From Zopfochytrium polystomum (Eukaryota; Chytridiomycota; Chytridiomycetes; Chytridiales; Chytridiaceae), in contig JAIVFJ010000039.1 in the NCBI GenBank assembly GCA_025765615.1, forward strand, positions 334,600 through 398,599: a DNA stretch of 64,000 bases, in the 5' to 3' direction. Below are positions 22,668-34,165 of the stretch, piece by piece. The position numbers and the translations under genes are program-made. The notes under the pieces are model-generated. The model did no database searches, was not told the DNA's origin, and saw only the letters and a list, made by a program, of their open reading frames with translations. Position 1 is the stretch's first letter. Every line of letters begins with the position of its first letter.

Positions 22668-23474
22668 ATGGGTGCAGCCGAAAACGAGAACCCGCAGGTG
22701 TACGATGTGGACCAAAGCCGATCAGTGAGATCGACTGAAGCGGACATGGACGACTCTGTGGAAGACGTAGTAGATGCAGAGGAAATTTTTGGTGCGATGA
22801 ACTTCTCTGATGAAGCAAGCTTTCAACTATGTGCTCCTTTTCGCTTTTAGATCTTATACGAACAATAAACGATCCAGAGCACCCGGTACTGCCATTCTAC
22901 AGCTCACATTGTTACTAAACCACGGCTTTGGTTTCTGCGCAACAGCTCTCACTGGAGCAGCTCCATGTTACGCAACTTGAGCATATCTCTGTCGATGCCA
23001 AAAACTCGTACATAAAAGTTCGGTTCACACCAACAATACCTCACTGCTCCATGGCAACTTTAATCGGGCTGTGCATCCGTGTGCGACTTCTTCGAGCTCT
23101 GCCAGACCGTTTCAAGGTTTGCAGTCGTTTTTCCGATGTGAAATGAAAAAAACCCTCTCATTTGGCATTGGCGAGTTAGGTGGACATTCAGGTTCGAGAA
23201 GGAACACACCAATCAGAGCAAGCAGGTGAGCACATTGGAAATCCTTTAGTCACTCATGTCTATTTCTTTAGTTAACAAGCAGCTTAATGAGTAAGTTCTC
23301 CCATAGCCTTTCGCGAGGTAAGATTATTGTTTGCAGCAAGGAGAGGGTGGCTGCCGCGATGGAAAATGCCCACCTACTAGAGGTCGTTAACCAGGTTTGT
23401 GTGGTGTTCTTTCTGAATGAGACTTGATCGGTAATTTTTTCTTCCAGTGCCTTACGACATCAATTGACAAGTGA
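22668..23474 (+). CDS. CIA2: Cia2/MIP18 family cytosolic iron-sulfur assembly protein
   Basis: Cia2 (FAM96B/MIP18) is a subunit of the cytosolic Fe-S targeting complex that delivers clusters to DNA polymerases, helicases and other apoproteins. Seven exons can be joined cleanly: 22668-22791, 22851-22885, 22946-23116, 23180-23225, 23272-23290, 23337-23394 and 23448-23474. The product begins MGAAENENPQVYDVDQ, then VEDVVDAEEIF and DLIRTINDPEHP, followed by the DUF59 core SLEQLHVTQLEHISVD and FTPTIPHCSMATLIGL with the reactive Cys. It ends VNKQLNDKERVAAAMENAHL and LEVVNQCLTTSIDK. Length (about 160 residues) is normal. All introns are 46-63 nt with GT..AG ends. No frame break is needed, in contrast to several neighbours. 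Confidence 0.93.
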
Positions 23475-24000
23475 TTGATGATAAGGAATTTCTGGGGCTC
23501 AAGAGAACTCCCTTAAACGCCAGGGGCAAAAAGGAGCAAACTAGTAAAGAGGTGCAATTGATTTTAAGCCCTTCAATAAATTCCGCAGAATAATTCTGTG
23601 TCTATAACCGGCCCGTCAACTCAACGTCCACAAATCAAACAACGAAGTTAAGGCTTACGCGAGACGGAGTTTGGCAGGCTTTGTATAACTGGTCAAAAGC
23701 AAAAAGACGAACAGGAACAAGAACACATTTGGCTTGTCCATGGTGCTAACCCAACCTTCCCTGGTTGGCTCGTTTTTCCACTTTTCAGATGGTTGCACTC
23801 GCTCTTTCGTTTTGTCGCTTACAGCAGGCAAATTGAAGTTATCCAAAAATCACGCTGTGCAGCCAAGTTCAGGCCCTTCGCGCTCAGTAAAGCCGCTCCA
23901 ACCCTGTTCTCTTCACTCCGCTGCCTTTCCCCTCCCACCGCCCACCACCCGCCTGCGACAAAGAACGCTTCCGCTCGGCCGCTCAAACTTGCTAACACCG

Positions 24001-24600
24001 CGTTGTCCACTCATCCTTCACCGATCCAACACTCGAGGCCCAGAGGGCCGTCCGCTTTGCCTTCGTCTTTGTCGTCCACCACCCAGCGCACATCGACATC
24101 TTCCATATCGACTGCGTCCTTGGTTACAGCTCCAACCACATCGACTTCGCTGACCACCCGAAGAAGCAGCCTGTCGCGATCAAGGTCATACCCAAGGACG
24201 GGGACCTCAGTACGGACAACGTCGGCGATCATGACGGCGGCTGCAGATACAAGATTACGGCGACAAAGATAACGATGGCCACCACATGGACGAAACAGTT
24301 AGTGTTGTGGCCGTTGCAGCCTGTGGTTGCGTTGCGCCGCGTGTGTACAGCTGCGGCAGTTTTCTCAAGCTCGTCAAATACTTTGAAGAATTTCCGGCAG
24401 CAGCAACCAGAGAACTTTACGACTTTGAGTCTTACACAATCACCAAAGCAAACCCTCGCCCATTATACAAAGGTCCTCAGTCGCGCCCAGAACCCTCAAC
24501 GCGCAGCTGCAGAGTGTGGACCAACATGAAGACGACCAAAACAACAACTACGAGAGCGACGCGCGATGGTACAGCCGCCACAAGATGGTGAGCATATCAT
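24001..24600 (+). CDS. Possible gene, unrecognised
   Basis: Two adjoining frames look coding by composition but cannot be joined cleanly. One reads LEAQRAVRFAFVFVVHHPAH, DIFHIDCVLGYSSNHIDFAD and HPKKQPVAIKVIPKDGD. The next, from about 24275, reads DNDGHHMDETVSVVAVAACG and FLKLVKYFEEFPAAATREL. The change between them is -1 or +2. Start, end and exon structure are unknown. I do not recognise the family; it may be a decayed gene. Confidence 0.3.
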
Positions 24601-26548
24601 GGCATCGCAGCGACGGTAATCGGCGGCAATGTCGACGATTACGGTGGCACGCCAAACACACTTGGAGTTGAGGTATAAGCAATGTTTGTCGAGTTGCGAG
24701 GCTTTGGACAGACTTAAAAAAAGTTTTCGCATAATGGGGGCGCTCTGCCATCGTTGGGGTCAAATAACAAATGAACACGCGAGGATTTGGGTCGGGGGCT
24801 ACTCCGACAACCCTTCCGACGCTGCCAAGGCGGCGTCGGAGATCCTGTCGGAGCGTCGGAGCTTTCTCTGTCGGCGTCGGAGCGCTGCCGACCTCTGGTC
24901 GGCAGCATCCGCCATAGCACTTGTTTTGAGAGGTCAGGATTGTCGTTTCTCTCCACTTGACTTGCACCCTGCGGTGGTCGGGAGAGAGAAGACGGGAGAC
25001 AGGGAGACGTCCTCCCTGTTGTGCATTGGTCCGTTCCTTGAGGGGAGGGCGAGGGCCGGAGAGATGAGAAGGCATGGAACGACCGGAATGAAGGAGGAAA
25101 AGTGAAAGAAAAAATAAATGAACATTCAGTACAAGTAAAATTGCTTGTTGCTACAATAGCCGGCATTCTCACGTTGCTTCCCTTGTTTACAATAGTTGGG
25201 GAAGGCATCAAGGGTAGGCTTCGCAAGTGTCGGGAAGCTTGCTGCGTGATTGTAATTGATAGATGAGATCAACACCCAAGCGTAATTTGCAGGGAGCTGG
25301 GGCGGAAGCGGTCGAGAAGTGCGTGTATGGCATTTAGTCACTTCGTTGCGCGACAGTCTTCGTGCGAGATTCTTCCGAGCAGCAACGCACCAGCTTCCCC
25401 TCTACACCTTCCTTCCCCTCTTTGTGGAATTCCGGTCCGAACTACCACGCAAATTCACAGTAGATTAGAACTCTCTTTTCACCAGCAAACTGACACGGCG
25501 TCACGTTATTCAATAGGTTGCTATTAGAGTAAAGCATTCCCGTTATTTTTATTTGCTTTTGAAGCGGTATTCCAGTACTCAGTCTGTGGCTGACGCAGCT
25601 GGTATCAAAGTCGTTGGGGGCCCCGAGCTGTGGACTCAAAAATTCACCGAAACGACTACTGTGTGACCCGCGGGAGCGCCAACATACCATTTGCACGGAA
25701 ATGATACTTGCTAACCAAAGATTGGGAATTTCCTCGTTATCGACTTTCAGTCCAAAGGTTGGCTCAAATTGGCTTCCGTGACATTAATGTTGGCACTGGC
25801 CACATAAGGCCAGAGCGACTGCCAGGACCTTTTACGCCGTGTAACAACAGCAGTAACGAGGGTAGCATCGGCGCAATCCCCTTGGAAAGAGTGAAACATG
25901 AACGAATGTGGTATTCGCTCTTACTTGCCCCCAGAGTAGTCGCAATATATAATAGCTTTCACTGGTCACCAGCAAGTTCCAAAAGCGACGCTGCGCTTGT
26001 CAGTCGTTACACTCCATTTTCAGTCTCGCAGCGCCTTCAATGATCACTTCTTTATCCAGATCTCGAAAGTTGAGGCAGACCGTTATTCTTCAGCTGAAGT
26101 CCAGTATGTTCCAGAGAATTGTTTTGCAGTGCCTTAAATGGATCCAATTGACTTCTATCTCTTAAAATGTCCAAGTCTATTCAGTATTACGTGAAAGTAT
26201 GTGATTGCGTAGTTGAGATGGTTCACAACTATTGTTTGGCGGGCAGTCACTCCTGCCCATGATTGAGCTTGATAAACTTGAATATGAAGTATTCAAAGAG
26301 ACGAAGCCCTCACTTGGAGGTCAATTGGACAAGCTTAGTTGGCAGTCAAGAACCGACGGAAAACACGCTCTGGTGTGTAGTTGTCCGTGCTGATTCGCAA
26401 CACACTGTGAGTAGAGATTATCGCTCGAAGGACCGAAGTGGAAGGGTTGTCTAGTTTAAGCAGGTGTGGCGCATGATTGCGAACTTCTGTTCTCTTCTCG
26501 TTTTGCAATACAATTAATGGGGGTCGGCACTGACATAAATATTAATAA
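24601..26548. other. Gene-poor region with a structured GTCGG-rich block
   Basis: From about 24800 to 24906 the sequence carries many GTCGG units and nested inverted repeats, including a perfect 10-bp stem with a 3-nt loop (GCTGCCGACC, TCT, GGTCGGCAGC; 24884-24906). From 25130 to 26460 the DNA is relatively AT-rich with short open frames that suggest degraded coding sequence, but nothing recognisable. No tRNA or rRNA signature was found by eye. Confidence 0.35.
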
Positions 26549-26861
26549 GAATTTCATTCCTAGCTCCCATTCATTAAGTGCTGGATCTAACCCCCCGTTC
26601 CAATTATCCAGCACGGGCCGCAGCAGCTGCCCCACCACCCACCGCCTCCTTCGCCCATAACTGCTGCCGCCGCCGCGGCCACTGTCACCATGGAAGATCA
26701 CACTAAGTCGCTGCCATTCGATAGCCGCAGCCCACAGCAGTAGCAGGACTCGGCGTCGAGGGCATCTTCTCGCGCGGGAAAGGAGTTTCGAAAGAAACAT
26801 CAAAAGACAACCGGGGCTAGATCCAGCACTTAATGAATGGGGGCTAGGAGTAATGGAATCC
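26549..26861. mobile_element. Inverted-repeat (MITE-like) element
   Basis: Two arms of about 47-49 bases, 26549-26595 and 26813-26861, are near-perfect reverse complements of each other; the shared core includes cccattcattaagtgctgg followed by atcta. They enclose about 217 bases of GC-rich DNA with no transposase. Total length is about 313 bp. A small difference (an extra ACT) interrupts one arm. AT-rich flanks also resemble each other weakly (atattaataa against atattattga), so the element may extend outward. No clean target-site duplication is evident. The size and structure fit a non-autonomous DNA transposon, or a stable hairpin of other origin. Confidence 0.6.
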
Positions 26862-26971
26862 ATATCAATAATATGGGTAAGGCTAAACGGACACCCCCTC
26901 ATACCAACCTCCCACAGAAATTGTTCAATTGTGACAAGGCATTTTGGTGTCGGACACTTTTGTTTGCATTT

Positions 26972-27063
26972 ATGGTGGACGAGCCCTCCCGTAAGTGTTT
27001 TCCCTCGTCGTCGGACGAGTTTCCGGCATCAGTGTTCGCTTCTTTCGTAGTACGATTCGCATC

Positions 27064-27098
<35 letters not shown>

Positions 27099-29490
27099 CG
27101 CCCATGCTGTTCTGACCGATCTATTCACTCGAACATCCTTTTCGTTCCGCCAGTTGACGATCTCGAGCAGAGGCATCGAGAGCTGGCCGAGCGGCTCCGC
27201 AGAAAGCGTCTTCTCGACGAGATCACCGCCATGGAAAGAGAACTGGATGCTCCAACATCGTCCGAAAAGTCGCGAGGAGCCTTGGGTTTGCTGTCTACTG
27301 CTGCGAAGGGGAAGTATCACGAGGACGAATCGGGCCCGACGAGCGACGCGGCGCCTCAACCAAAAAGAGCGAGGTCGATCGGGAGCAACCCCGAGACGAA
27401 GGTGCAGCCTGCCGGTTCCTCTCGCGCTCCAGTGATAAACCAGCAACGACAGCCCGCGTCCCTTTTGCCGGCGAAAGGGAACAGCCGACCGGTACTTTCG
27501 GGACGCAGCGATCTCTCGAGAACCGGACCCATCGGAGCGGGAACCGCACGCGTCGGTCAAACAGCTCGGTCATCTCAAAAGAGTCCAATGCACCCAAAAA
27601 CGGAGGCAGATCTGGCCGCTCGGTTTCTGAAGACGCGACGGGAGGCACTCGCAGAGTGTGCGCTGGCCGAGGCACCTCGATCCAAGTCGTTTCAGGACGC
27701 TCCGGGTGTGAATTTACTGAGGCAAACGAGTCGGCATCATTCAAAAAGCTTACCGTTGACTGTTTTTCGAACGCGCAGCACCTCGATCAGCACAACCGAG
27801 AGACCAACCACGTGGCGAAGAACCTTTCAGCGATGATACAGAGTGCTTTTCCGGCCTCCGCTTGCAGTAAGTCATCCCGAACACCAAGCAGGCGTGCACC
27901 CCACTCACTCACGATTTGCGCCAAGGAACCGACGGATTTCAAACGATCAGATGAAGCAATACTTGACAAACAGAAAGTTTATTCGGCTGCAAAAAGTATC
28001 ACTCTTCAAGTCCCACGACGGCGAGGACTTTGGCGACTGGGTCACCGTCGGCGTTCTCGCCAGCAAGTCGCTTCCCAAAATCTCGTCAAACGCGAAAAAG
28101 TACTGCGTCATGAAACTCTGCGATTTGCAGGGCAACGCGGTCAACATGTTGCTGTTTGGCGATTCGTTTGAAAGGCATTGGAAAGAGACGGTCGGGGGCG
28201 TGTACGCCATCTTGAACCCGCGGGTCATGCCGTCGTCTGAGGTATTAGGGGGGGAGGGGTCCTGCTTTCCCTGTCGTTCGCGGGCCAACTAGCGGGGGGT
28301 TCTTTTTTTTTCTTGCAGAAATACGGTATTGTTGGCATTGAGCTGGACGATCCCGACAAGCTTCTGAAACTTGGAACGTCGCTAGACTTTGCGCGTTGCA
28401 AAGCAACAACGCGGGATAATAAAGACTGCCCGTTCGTCATTGATAGGTGAGTTGCTTAAAGTGTAACAGCCCACTTTCGTCTATTACAGGGTGACTTACT
28501 CCCCTCATGCGTTGAAAGACGTTCAGGTGAATTTTGCCCCACACACGCAGTCGGGATGTTGAAACGCGCAAAAGTAAAGCGTCAAGAGCTGGCCACAGGG
28601 TAAAAAATTGGTTTGCTTTTTGTTTTCAATACTTCATTAAAACCCTCCATCCAAGGAACTCTCTGATCGCTGCCACCGATCGAAGGGGAAACCCATTAAA
28701 AAAAGAGAAAGAAAGGAGAAGCGGGGTTTACACACTGGAGTCTGGAATGACCGTTGCTGTCGACGAGGAGAAGACGTCCATATTCAAAGCGGGAAAGCGG
28801 ACCGAGCTGGCCCCGCTGAGTAAAGACTTGTAAGTTTAGTATGCTAGTTGGATGCATTCCAATAACTTCCGGACGCAGATTGGAAGCATTGAAGCACGAC
28901 ACAAGCCGCGGCGCCCGGTGTCTTCGCGCGGCTCGAGGGATTCAACTAGGTGGGGTCTTTGTTTATCCAAGCACAAACCACGAGGATCCATCGTTTTTTT
29001 TTTCTTTTTTGTTTTGTGTCAACAATCTTAAACACCCCGATTACATCTTCTTACCATTTACATGCCCCCCAAAGACCTCAAACCCGCCTCCTCCGTATTC
29101 CCCGTCGACGCCCAACGGAAACTCGGGTTCAACCCGGCGACCGGCGCAGAGCTGATCCTCCCCGGCGGCGGCGTCGTCGACCCGCAATCCAACAACCCGA
29201 GCCCCACCACCAAGAACCCATCCAGCGATTCGAAGCGCTCCGCGACGGGCGCGCCGCCGCCAGCGCTTGCGGACGGGCGCGATTCGAATCCGCACCATGA
29301 GCGAGAGGCTGCGAGGCAGAAAGGGAAGCGCGGGCGGATGTCGCTGGAAACGTACAAGGCCGTGCTGCGGGATCGAGAGGCAAAGTCTGGGACGGACACG
29401 GACAGCGACGATGAAGGCGTTGAAGTTGACGAAGCCGCCGTCTTTGGAATGTTTCTCAACTCTGGGAAACAGCCGCAGAAGAATGCGTAG
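26972..29490 (+). CDS. mcm10: Replication initiation factor Mcm10
   Basis: Mcm10 binds DNA and the CMG helicase during replication origin activation. Exon 1 (26972-26990) encodes MVDEPS; intron 1 (26991-27153) contains a TG microsatellite. Exon 2 begins LDDLEQRHRELAERL, a coiled coil. The conserved core starts EEPFSDDTECFSGLRLQ and NRRISNDQMKQYL, then the OB fold: FIRLQKVSLFKS, DWVTVGVLASKSLPKISSNA, KYCVMKLCDLQGN and GVYAILNPRVMP, with DDPDKLLKLGTSLDFARCKA. The adjoining CCCH zinc finger is complete (KDC, SCVERR, EFCPTH), followed by KRAKVKRQELATG. The C-terminal piece AQRKLGFNPATG is also family-typical; stop at 29488-29490. One extra T in a five-T run (27763-27767) breaks exon 2 just before the core. 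Length (about 600 residues) is normal for fungal Mcm10. Confidence 0.88.
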
Positions 29491-30237
29491 TTGAGTGCTA
29501 TGGGTTTTACTTTTTATTTTGTTTTATTTTTTTTTTGTAAGACTTGTGAAACCACGGAGTCGTTATTATCACTGCAATTCATATGGGCCTGCACTTGCAC
29601 AAGCCTCTCAGCAGCCCCGGTCCGTCTCTGTTCCAAGCCGAAAGTTTCGCCGCTCCCGGCCAACATGCACAGAATTTGGGCGCGTCATTGATTCTCTCGC
29701 CAAGCTTTTTTTTTTTTTCATTTGGAGCACCTTCATCATAATACAGCTAGAGGTGTTGAACAGGACAACGTATAAGAGCGGAGGGGGAATAAAGGGAACC
29801 GAATATAAGAATAAGGGCGACAGAAACTCAAAGGGAGGGGAATCGAGAGGGGGAAGAGGAAGATGAGGAGTGGGAAATGAGACGATGGAAAATGAGAACG
29901 GGAGAGGGATGTTGACCATAAACAGACGGATTGGCGAAAGAATTATCATACTCACAGGGTAAGGAACAAAGAGCGGCCAAATAAAGAATGCGAAATGTTC
30001 AATATCAGAGGAGGTAGCGGACGGTTCATCGGATGGAAGAGGTTGTGCGCCTTTTTCTTTTTCTTCTTTTTAACAGTGACAGTGGGAAAGAGGAGCGGGT
30101 GATGGTAGCGATAATCCAGATGAGGGTGGGACTGGCTGGAGAGACGTGGGGAAAATGGGAGAAATGATAACATGGGGGATTCACGTTCTGCTCGGTCCCT
30201 CATCGCGATTTCTTCGTTGTTCAGAGCGCTTCAATCG
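29491..30237. other. Convergent spacer after mcm10
   Basis: The interval separates mcm10 (+) from the next gene (-). It contains T runs at about 29529-29537 and 29706-29716 and purine-rich DNA, consistent with 3' untranslated regions. No gene is visible. Confidence 0.4.
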
Positions 30238-32538
30238 TCACGAAGGCCTTGCCGGGAAAGGGCCATGCAGTGCGGCGTTCGACTCTCTCCGCTGAGCCAC
30301 CAGCGAGCTTGAAAGGTGGTATGGCTGCAACGAGCTCCGACGGCTCAGCCTTCCACTGTTGCTCCCGCCAGTATGATTCAGCGGCTGTTGGCGGTGGGCC
30401 TGGAGAGTGTTCAGCGCCGAGGACGATGTCGCCACGTCCCAATCGGGTGTCCTCTGTGGCTTGAACTCGCTGTTTCCCCTCATCTCCATCCAAGCGGACC
30501 AGTCTTTCGCGCTAATAAGGCCATCGTCAGTCATCTCACCCTGCGAAGCAGCTGGAGCACTATCCGATTCTGCAGCAACGGCAAACAGGGGATGCTGAAG
30601 AGAAGTCCCACTCAAGTGGGAGTTGTTGCAGATTAGAGTGGGCGGGGTGGGTGGAAAGAGGACGAGACCAGACTCGGCGGAAATCGACGATGTCGAAAAG
30701 CTGTTCAGTAGATCGGAGAGCGGAAAGTCACTTTCGGATACGGGCTGACAGGCGAATGGGAGATCCGAAAACGACGGTACTGGAGTAGGCACTTGCGGAC
30801 TCGAGAAGAGTGATGCAGAGTAGATGGATGACACTGACGGGGAGACTGCGATTGAAGGCCGAGTAGTGGATTCGCTCGACAGAATAACCGGGAAGGTGGG
30901 GGGCTGGGCGATGTTGCTGTCGGCAGATTTTGCGCTTACATACGAGTACGATGGGCGTCTCCTCCCGCTGCTCTCCGTCCAACCAGTCGGCGCGTCTGAC
31001 AGTTGCGCGTCGTAGCAAACAGTCGACGCGTCGTCGTCGTCGTTGTCGTCCTCCAGCCCACCCTCCAGCCCGCCGTCCTCCAGTTCGACCGGGAATTCAC
31101 TCGCGATGCCTTGTAGCCAATCCATCGTAGCGAGTGAAAAGTTGCGCTTTTGAGCGAGAAGGGCGTCGTAGGGCGTGAAATGGAGCATGTCATTCAGAGG
31201 AACTTGGAAGCGAGGTGGGCTGGCGGCAGCAGGACTTGATGGGTGGTGAGGGCTTACGTAGTTCCGAGTTCCGTCTGCTTCTTCCTTCGTTTGAGAGAAG
31301 CTGGAATGCCTTGACATCGAACCGGATGTTCCAATCGCAGGCGTTGATAGACACTCGATCGCCGCGACGTCAAGAGAAGAATCCGGCCACGAGCCGAATA
31401 TATCTTGCAAAATACGGGGGTCGTTCGAAAGTGACTTATCCACCCACTCTTGGTTAAGAAGTGCGAACGATCCGACAGGTTGAGCAAGGGGAGTGGCTTG
31501 TGCTTGCACTTCCGAAAGATCGATGCCCAGATCTGCTGCTATTTTCCGAAGCTTCTCGTCATCGGACAGACGCGATTCGGACTGGACGTCCTTTGGGGAT
31601 TCCTCCTTCACAGGAGCGAAAGCATCGACTGAAGGTGCTGGGTCAGCAAGTGTACGGGGAGATGAGAAATCGCTAAAATTTAAACTCACTGTCGGACGAA
31701 GAAGTGGCTGCGCTATCGCACTCCTCAAGGTTTTCTTGCTTGATCTCGGAAGAAGGGCGTAACTGCGGAGTCGACCCTGCCGGAGAGGCGGGCGACGCCG
31801 AACTTGGCGTCAAGGAGCGCGAGTGTGCTTCTTCCTCAGACTCTGACATTTCTGCCGAGGGCACCTTCCAATTACCGCTCAGCAGCAAGAGAAATACGAC
31901 AAACTCCGAGTGGGTTCGGTTGGGGCAGAAGCGATCCTTTTGGGCCAAGAACTCCTGCCGTGTTTCAGTCGAAATCCACAGGACCCACCCGAATCCCCGC
32001 GGAGCGATCTGTTCCGCCGTGCGCTTGTGAAGCTCGATTTTATAGCGATTTGGAGAGGCAGAGAGGAGCGGGTTTGATAGCAGGGTATCCAGGAATTCGC
32101 CATACGGTTCCTCAAAATAATCACGAAGTTCCTGTGTGAGATGAGGCAATGTTGAGCATCGGGCGGGAAAAGTAGAACAAAGGGTGGGGGGAGGAGAACG
32201 GAACGCACCACTGCCAGCTTGAAGTTGTGGCGCCTCTTCCTCACTATACCGGACGAAGGTGATGGTGAACGACTGATCGAGGTGGAGCCATGGCCGGAAG
32301 GGGAGGTCCGAGAGGAGCTCGACTTTGCTCGAGGCATGGTGGTGGTGGTGGCGGCGTCGGCGGGTGGAGGGGAGGAGGAGGAGGAAGGTGGCGAGTGCCG
32401 ACGGTTGTTGCGTGTTGGGAGGGACGAGGAGAAGGAGGTTTTATTCAGCATCGGGGGTGCGGCTGAATGCTGTTGTTGGCGGGCGGGAGGTGGAAGTTTT
32501 TTCGCGGAGTGCGAAGAGGAGGCGGGAGCGGACGGCAT
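30238..32538 (-). CDS. Unrecognised Ser-rich acidic protein, possible regulator
   Basis: The N-terminal half has a folded look: ELLSDLPFRPWLHLDQSFTI, TFVRYSEEEAPQLQAG, then after an intron (about 32215-32131) ELRDYFEEPYGEFLDTLLS, ASPNRYKIELHKRTAEQIAP, RGFGWVLWISTETRQEF and SEFVVFLLLLSGNWKVP. The C-terminal half (31650-30238) is Ser/Pro-rich with acidic stretches and hydrophobic-acidic patches such as DMLHFTPYDALLAQ. This pattern suits a transcription regulator or scaffold, but there is no DNA-binding motif I recognise. The frame carrying the N-terminal fold does not match the splice phase of the next exon by one nucleotide, and the Ser/Pro-rich upstream frame starting at ATG 32538 would need another shift, so the start is uncertain. 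Confidence 0.55.
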
Positions 32539-32820
32539 CGGAAGAGGAGGAATGAGAATGAACTGTGTTCGATCAGAACGAGTGAGTGGGCGGGGGTGGC
32601 GGTGCTGCAGAAACGGGCAAATTTTATTCTTTATATTAATACCGTGTACAGGTTTCAGTATATTGCGACCAGTCCAACTACTTTTTATTTTATAGTTTGA
32701 TTATACAAAATACAAAATTTGGGCCTTTCGCCTCTTTCCTCGTTTATTATCATTATAAATCTTGAAAATCTCTCCTTTCTTTCCCTCGCTGCAGTCTGTC
32801 TCCGTCCGTTTCCCTCTCTC

Positions 32821-32858
<38 letters not shown>

Positions 32859-34165
32859 TCTCTCTCTCTCTCTTTCTCTCACTTTTTGTTTTCTTGGTGG
32901 CGGGACAATGCCTCCAGGCGGGGGGTGGATGTTTTGCTCTTCTTCTCTTTCCCCTTCAACAACAAATCGCAAGGAAGGTTCGAGTCGATCGATTGCTTCT
33001 TTGTTTGTTGTTTTTTTTTTGTTTTTTTTTTGGCTTTTTTCTTCTTCTTGTTTTTCGTTGTTCGTGGGGAATTGGAGTTTCAAATTCACAACGAGCACCA
33101 GATTACTCACCAGCGGGGGTGATGTCATCACCAAATTCGGTTCAATGCGTTCGCTCGTTTTTATTGGAGATCTTATGCGTCTTTGGCGGTTGTGGGTTGT
33201 GGGTTGTGGTGGCTTGTCTCTCCTTTTGGCAATGAACCTGTGCCTGGGCACCGCGAAATTGATTGGCAGCATCGGGTGGCGAAGTGACTTCTTGTCCCCA
33301 CACACACAGCCCCCCCATCCGCCAGAGCCAAAAAAATATCAAAACCCCTCGATGAAAAACCAAGTCCACCATTGGAGTTTGACATAATTATTCCGCCACC
33401 AACGAGCCCAATTATCGGCGGACTTTAGCAAGGTATTGCCGGTGGCTCGCGTTGGGAGTGAGCGCGTCGGTGACTCACTACTCCAAGCCAAGATTTGGGC
33501 CGCTGCATAAGAGCGCGAAGATAAGATATCCGCCCAAAAAGGGAATAAAGAGCATTCCGAAGAGCAAAAGTCTTGCACTCTGTGTGTCGCTCAAGCCAGT
33601 CACGGATGGTCGCCGTTGTCGCCCCACCGTCATTCTCTCCGTTTGGTCGAGCACATTGGTAGCACTTGGGCACCCATTGGTTGGTCGCGGGACTGCGATA
33701 ACCCTCAAGAGACCCTGCGAAGGCAGACTCTGGCATAATTCTGCCCAGTTTTCTCCGCGGCTGCCCGATCAATGGTTCCAACCCAGCTTCTCCTTTCTTC
33801 GCCAGGCGGCTTTCGTCTCTTACACAACCAACCATTTCGGCCCGACTCCACCACTCGCGCAAGGCCGCCGCACCAAGAACGAGCCTCCTGAGCCAGTTCC
33901 AGTTTTAGCGGAGCCAAGGCAACACTTTGCGCAAGTCATATGTTGGGTTTCTTGGCAGGCGGTTTCTGGTCTTGGCGGGGTGGCTGTCACGCACACAGCA
34001 CACGCACACGCACACGCAAACAATGGTGACAAGGGAAGCAAGCACCCACCTGCTGACGTTATCGAAGAGCCCCTGTCCGTCTTCTCTGTCTGCCTGTTTG
34101 CTTTGTGGGAAAGACAAGCCACCAAGCCACAAATATCATCAAAAAGCATCGGACGAGACGCGGGA
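32539..34165. other. Low-complexity intergenic region
   Basis: This 1.6 kb contains a TC repeat (about 32818-32880), T runs near 33008-33040, a CACA tract (33988-34018) and no convincing gene. It separates divergent genes and should include both promoters. Open frames here are short or repetitive. Confidence 0.4.

Noticed and set aside
22629..22850. A single-exon 73-residue protein at the start of cia2
   Set aside because: The reading continues past the donor at 22792 only by chance; splicing to 22851 gives the standard Cia2 sequence DLIRTINDPEHP.
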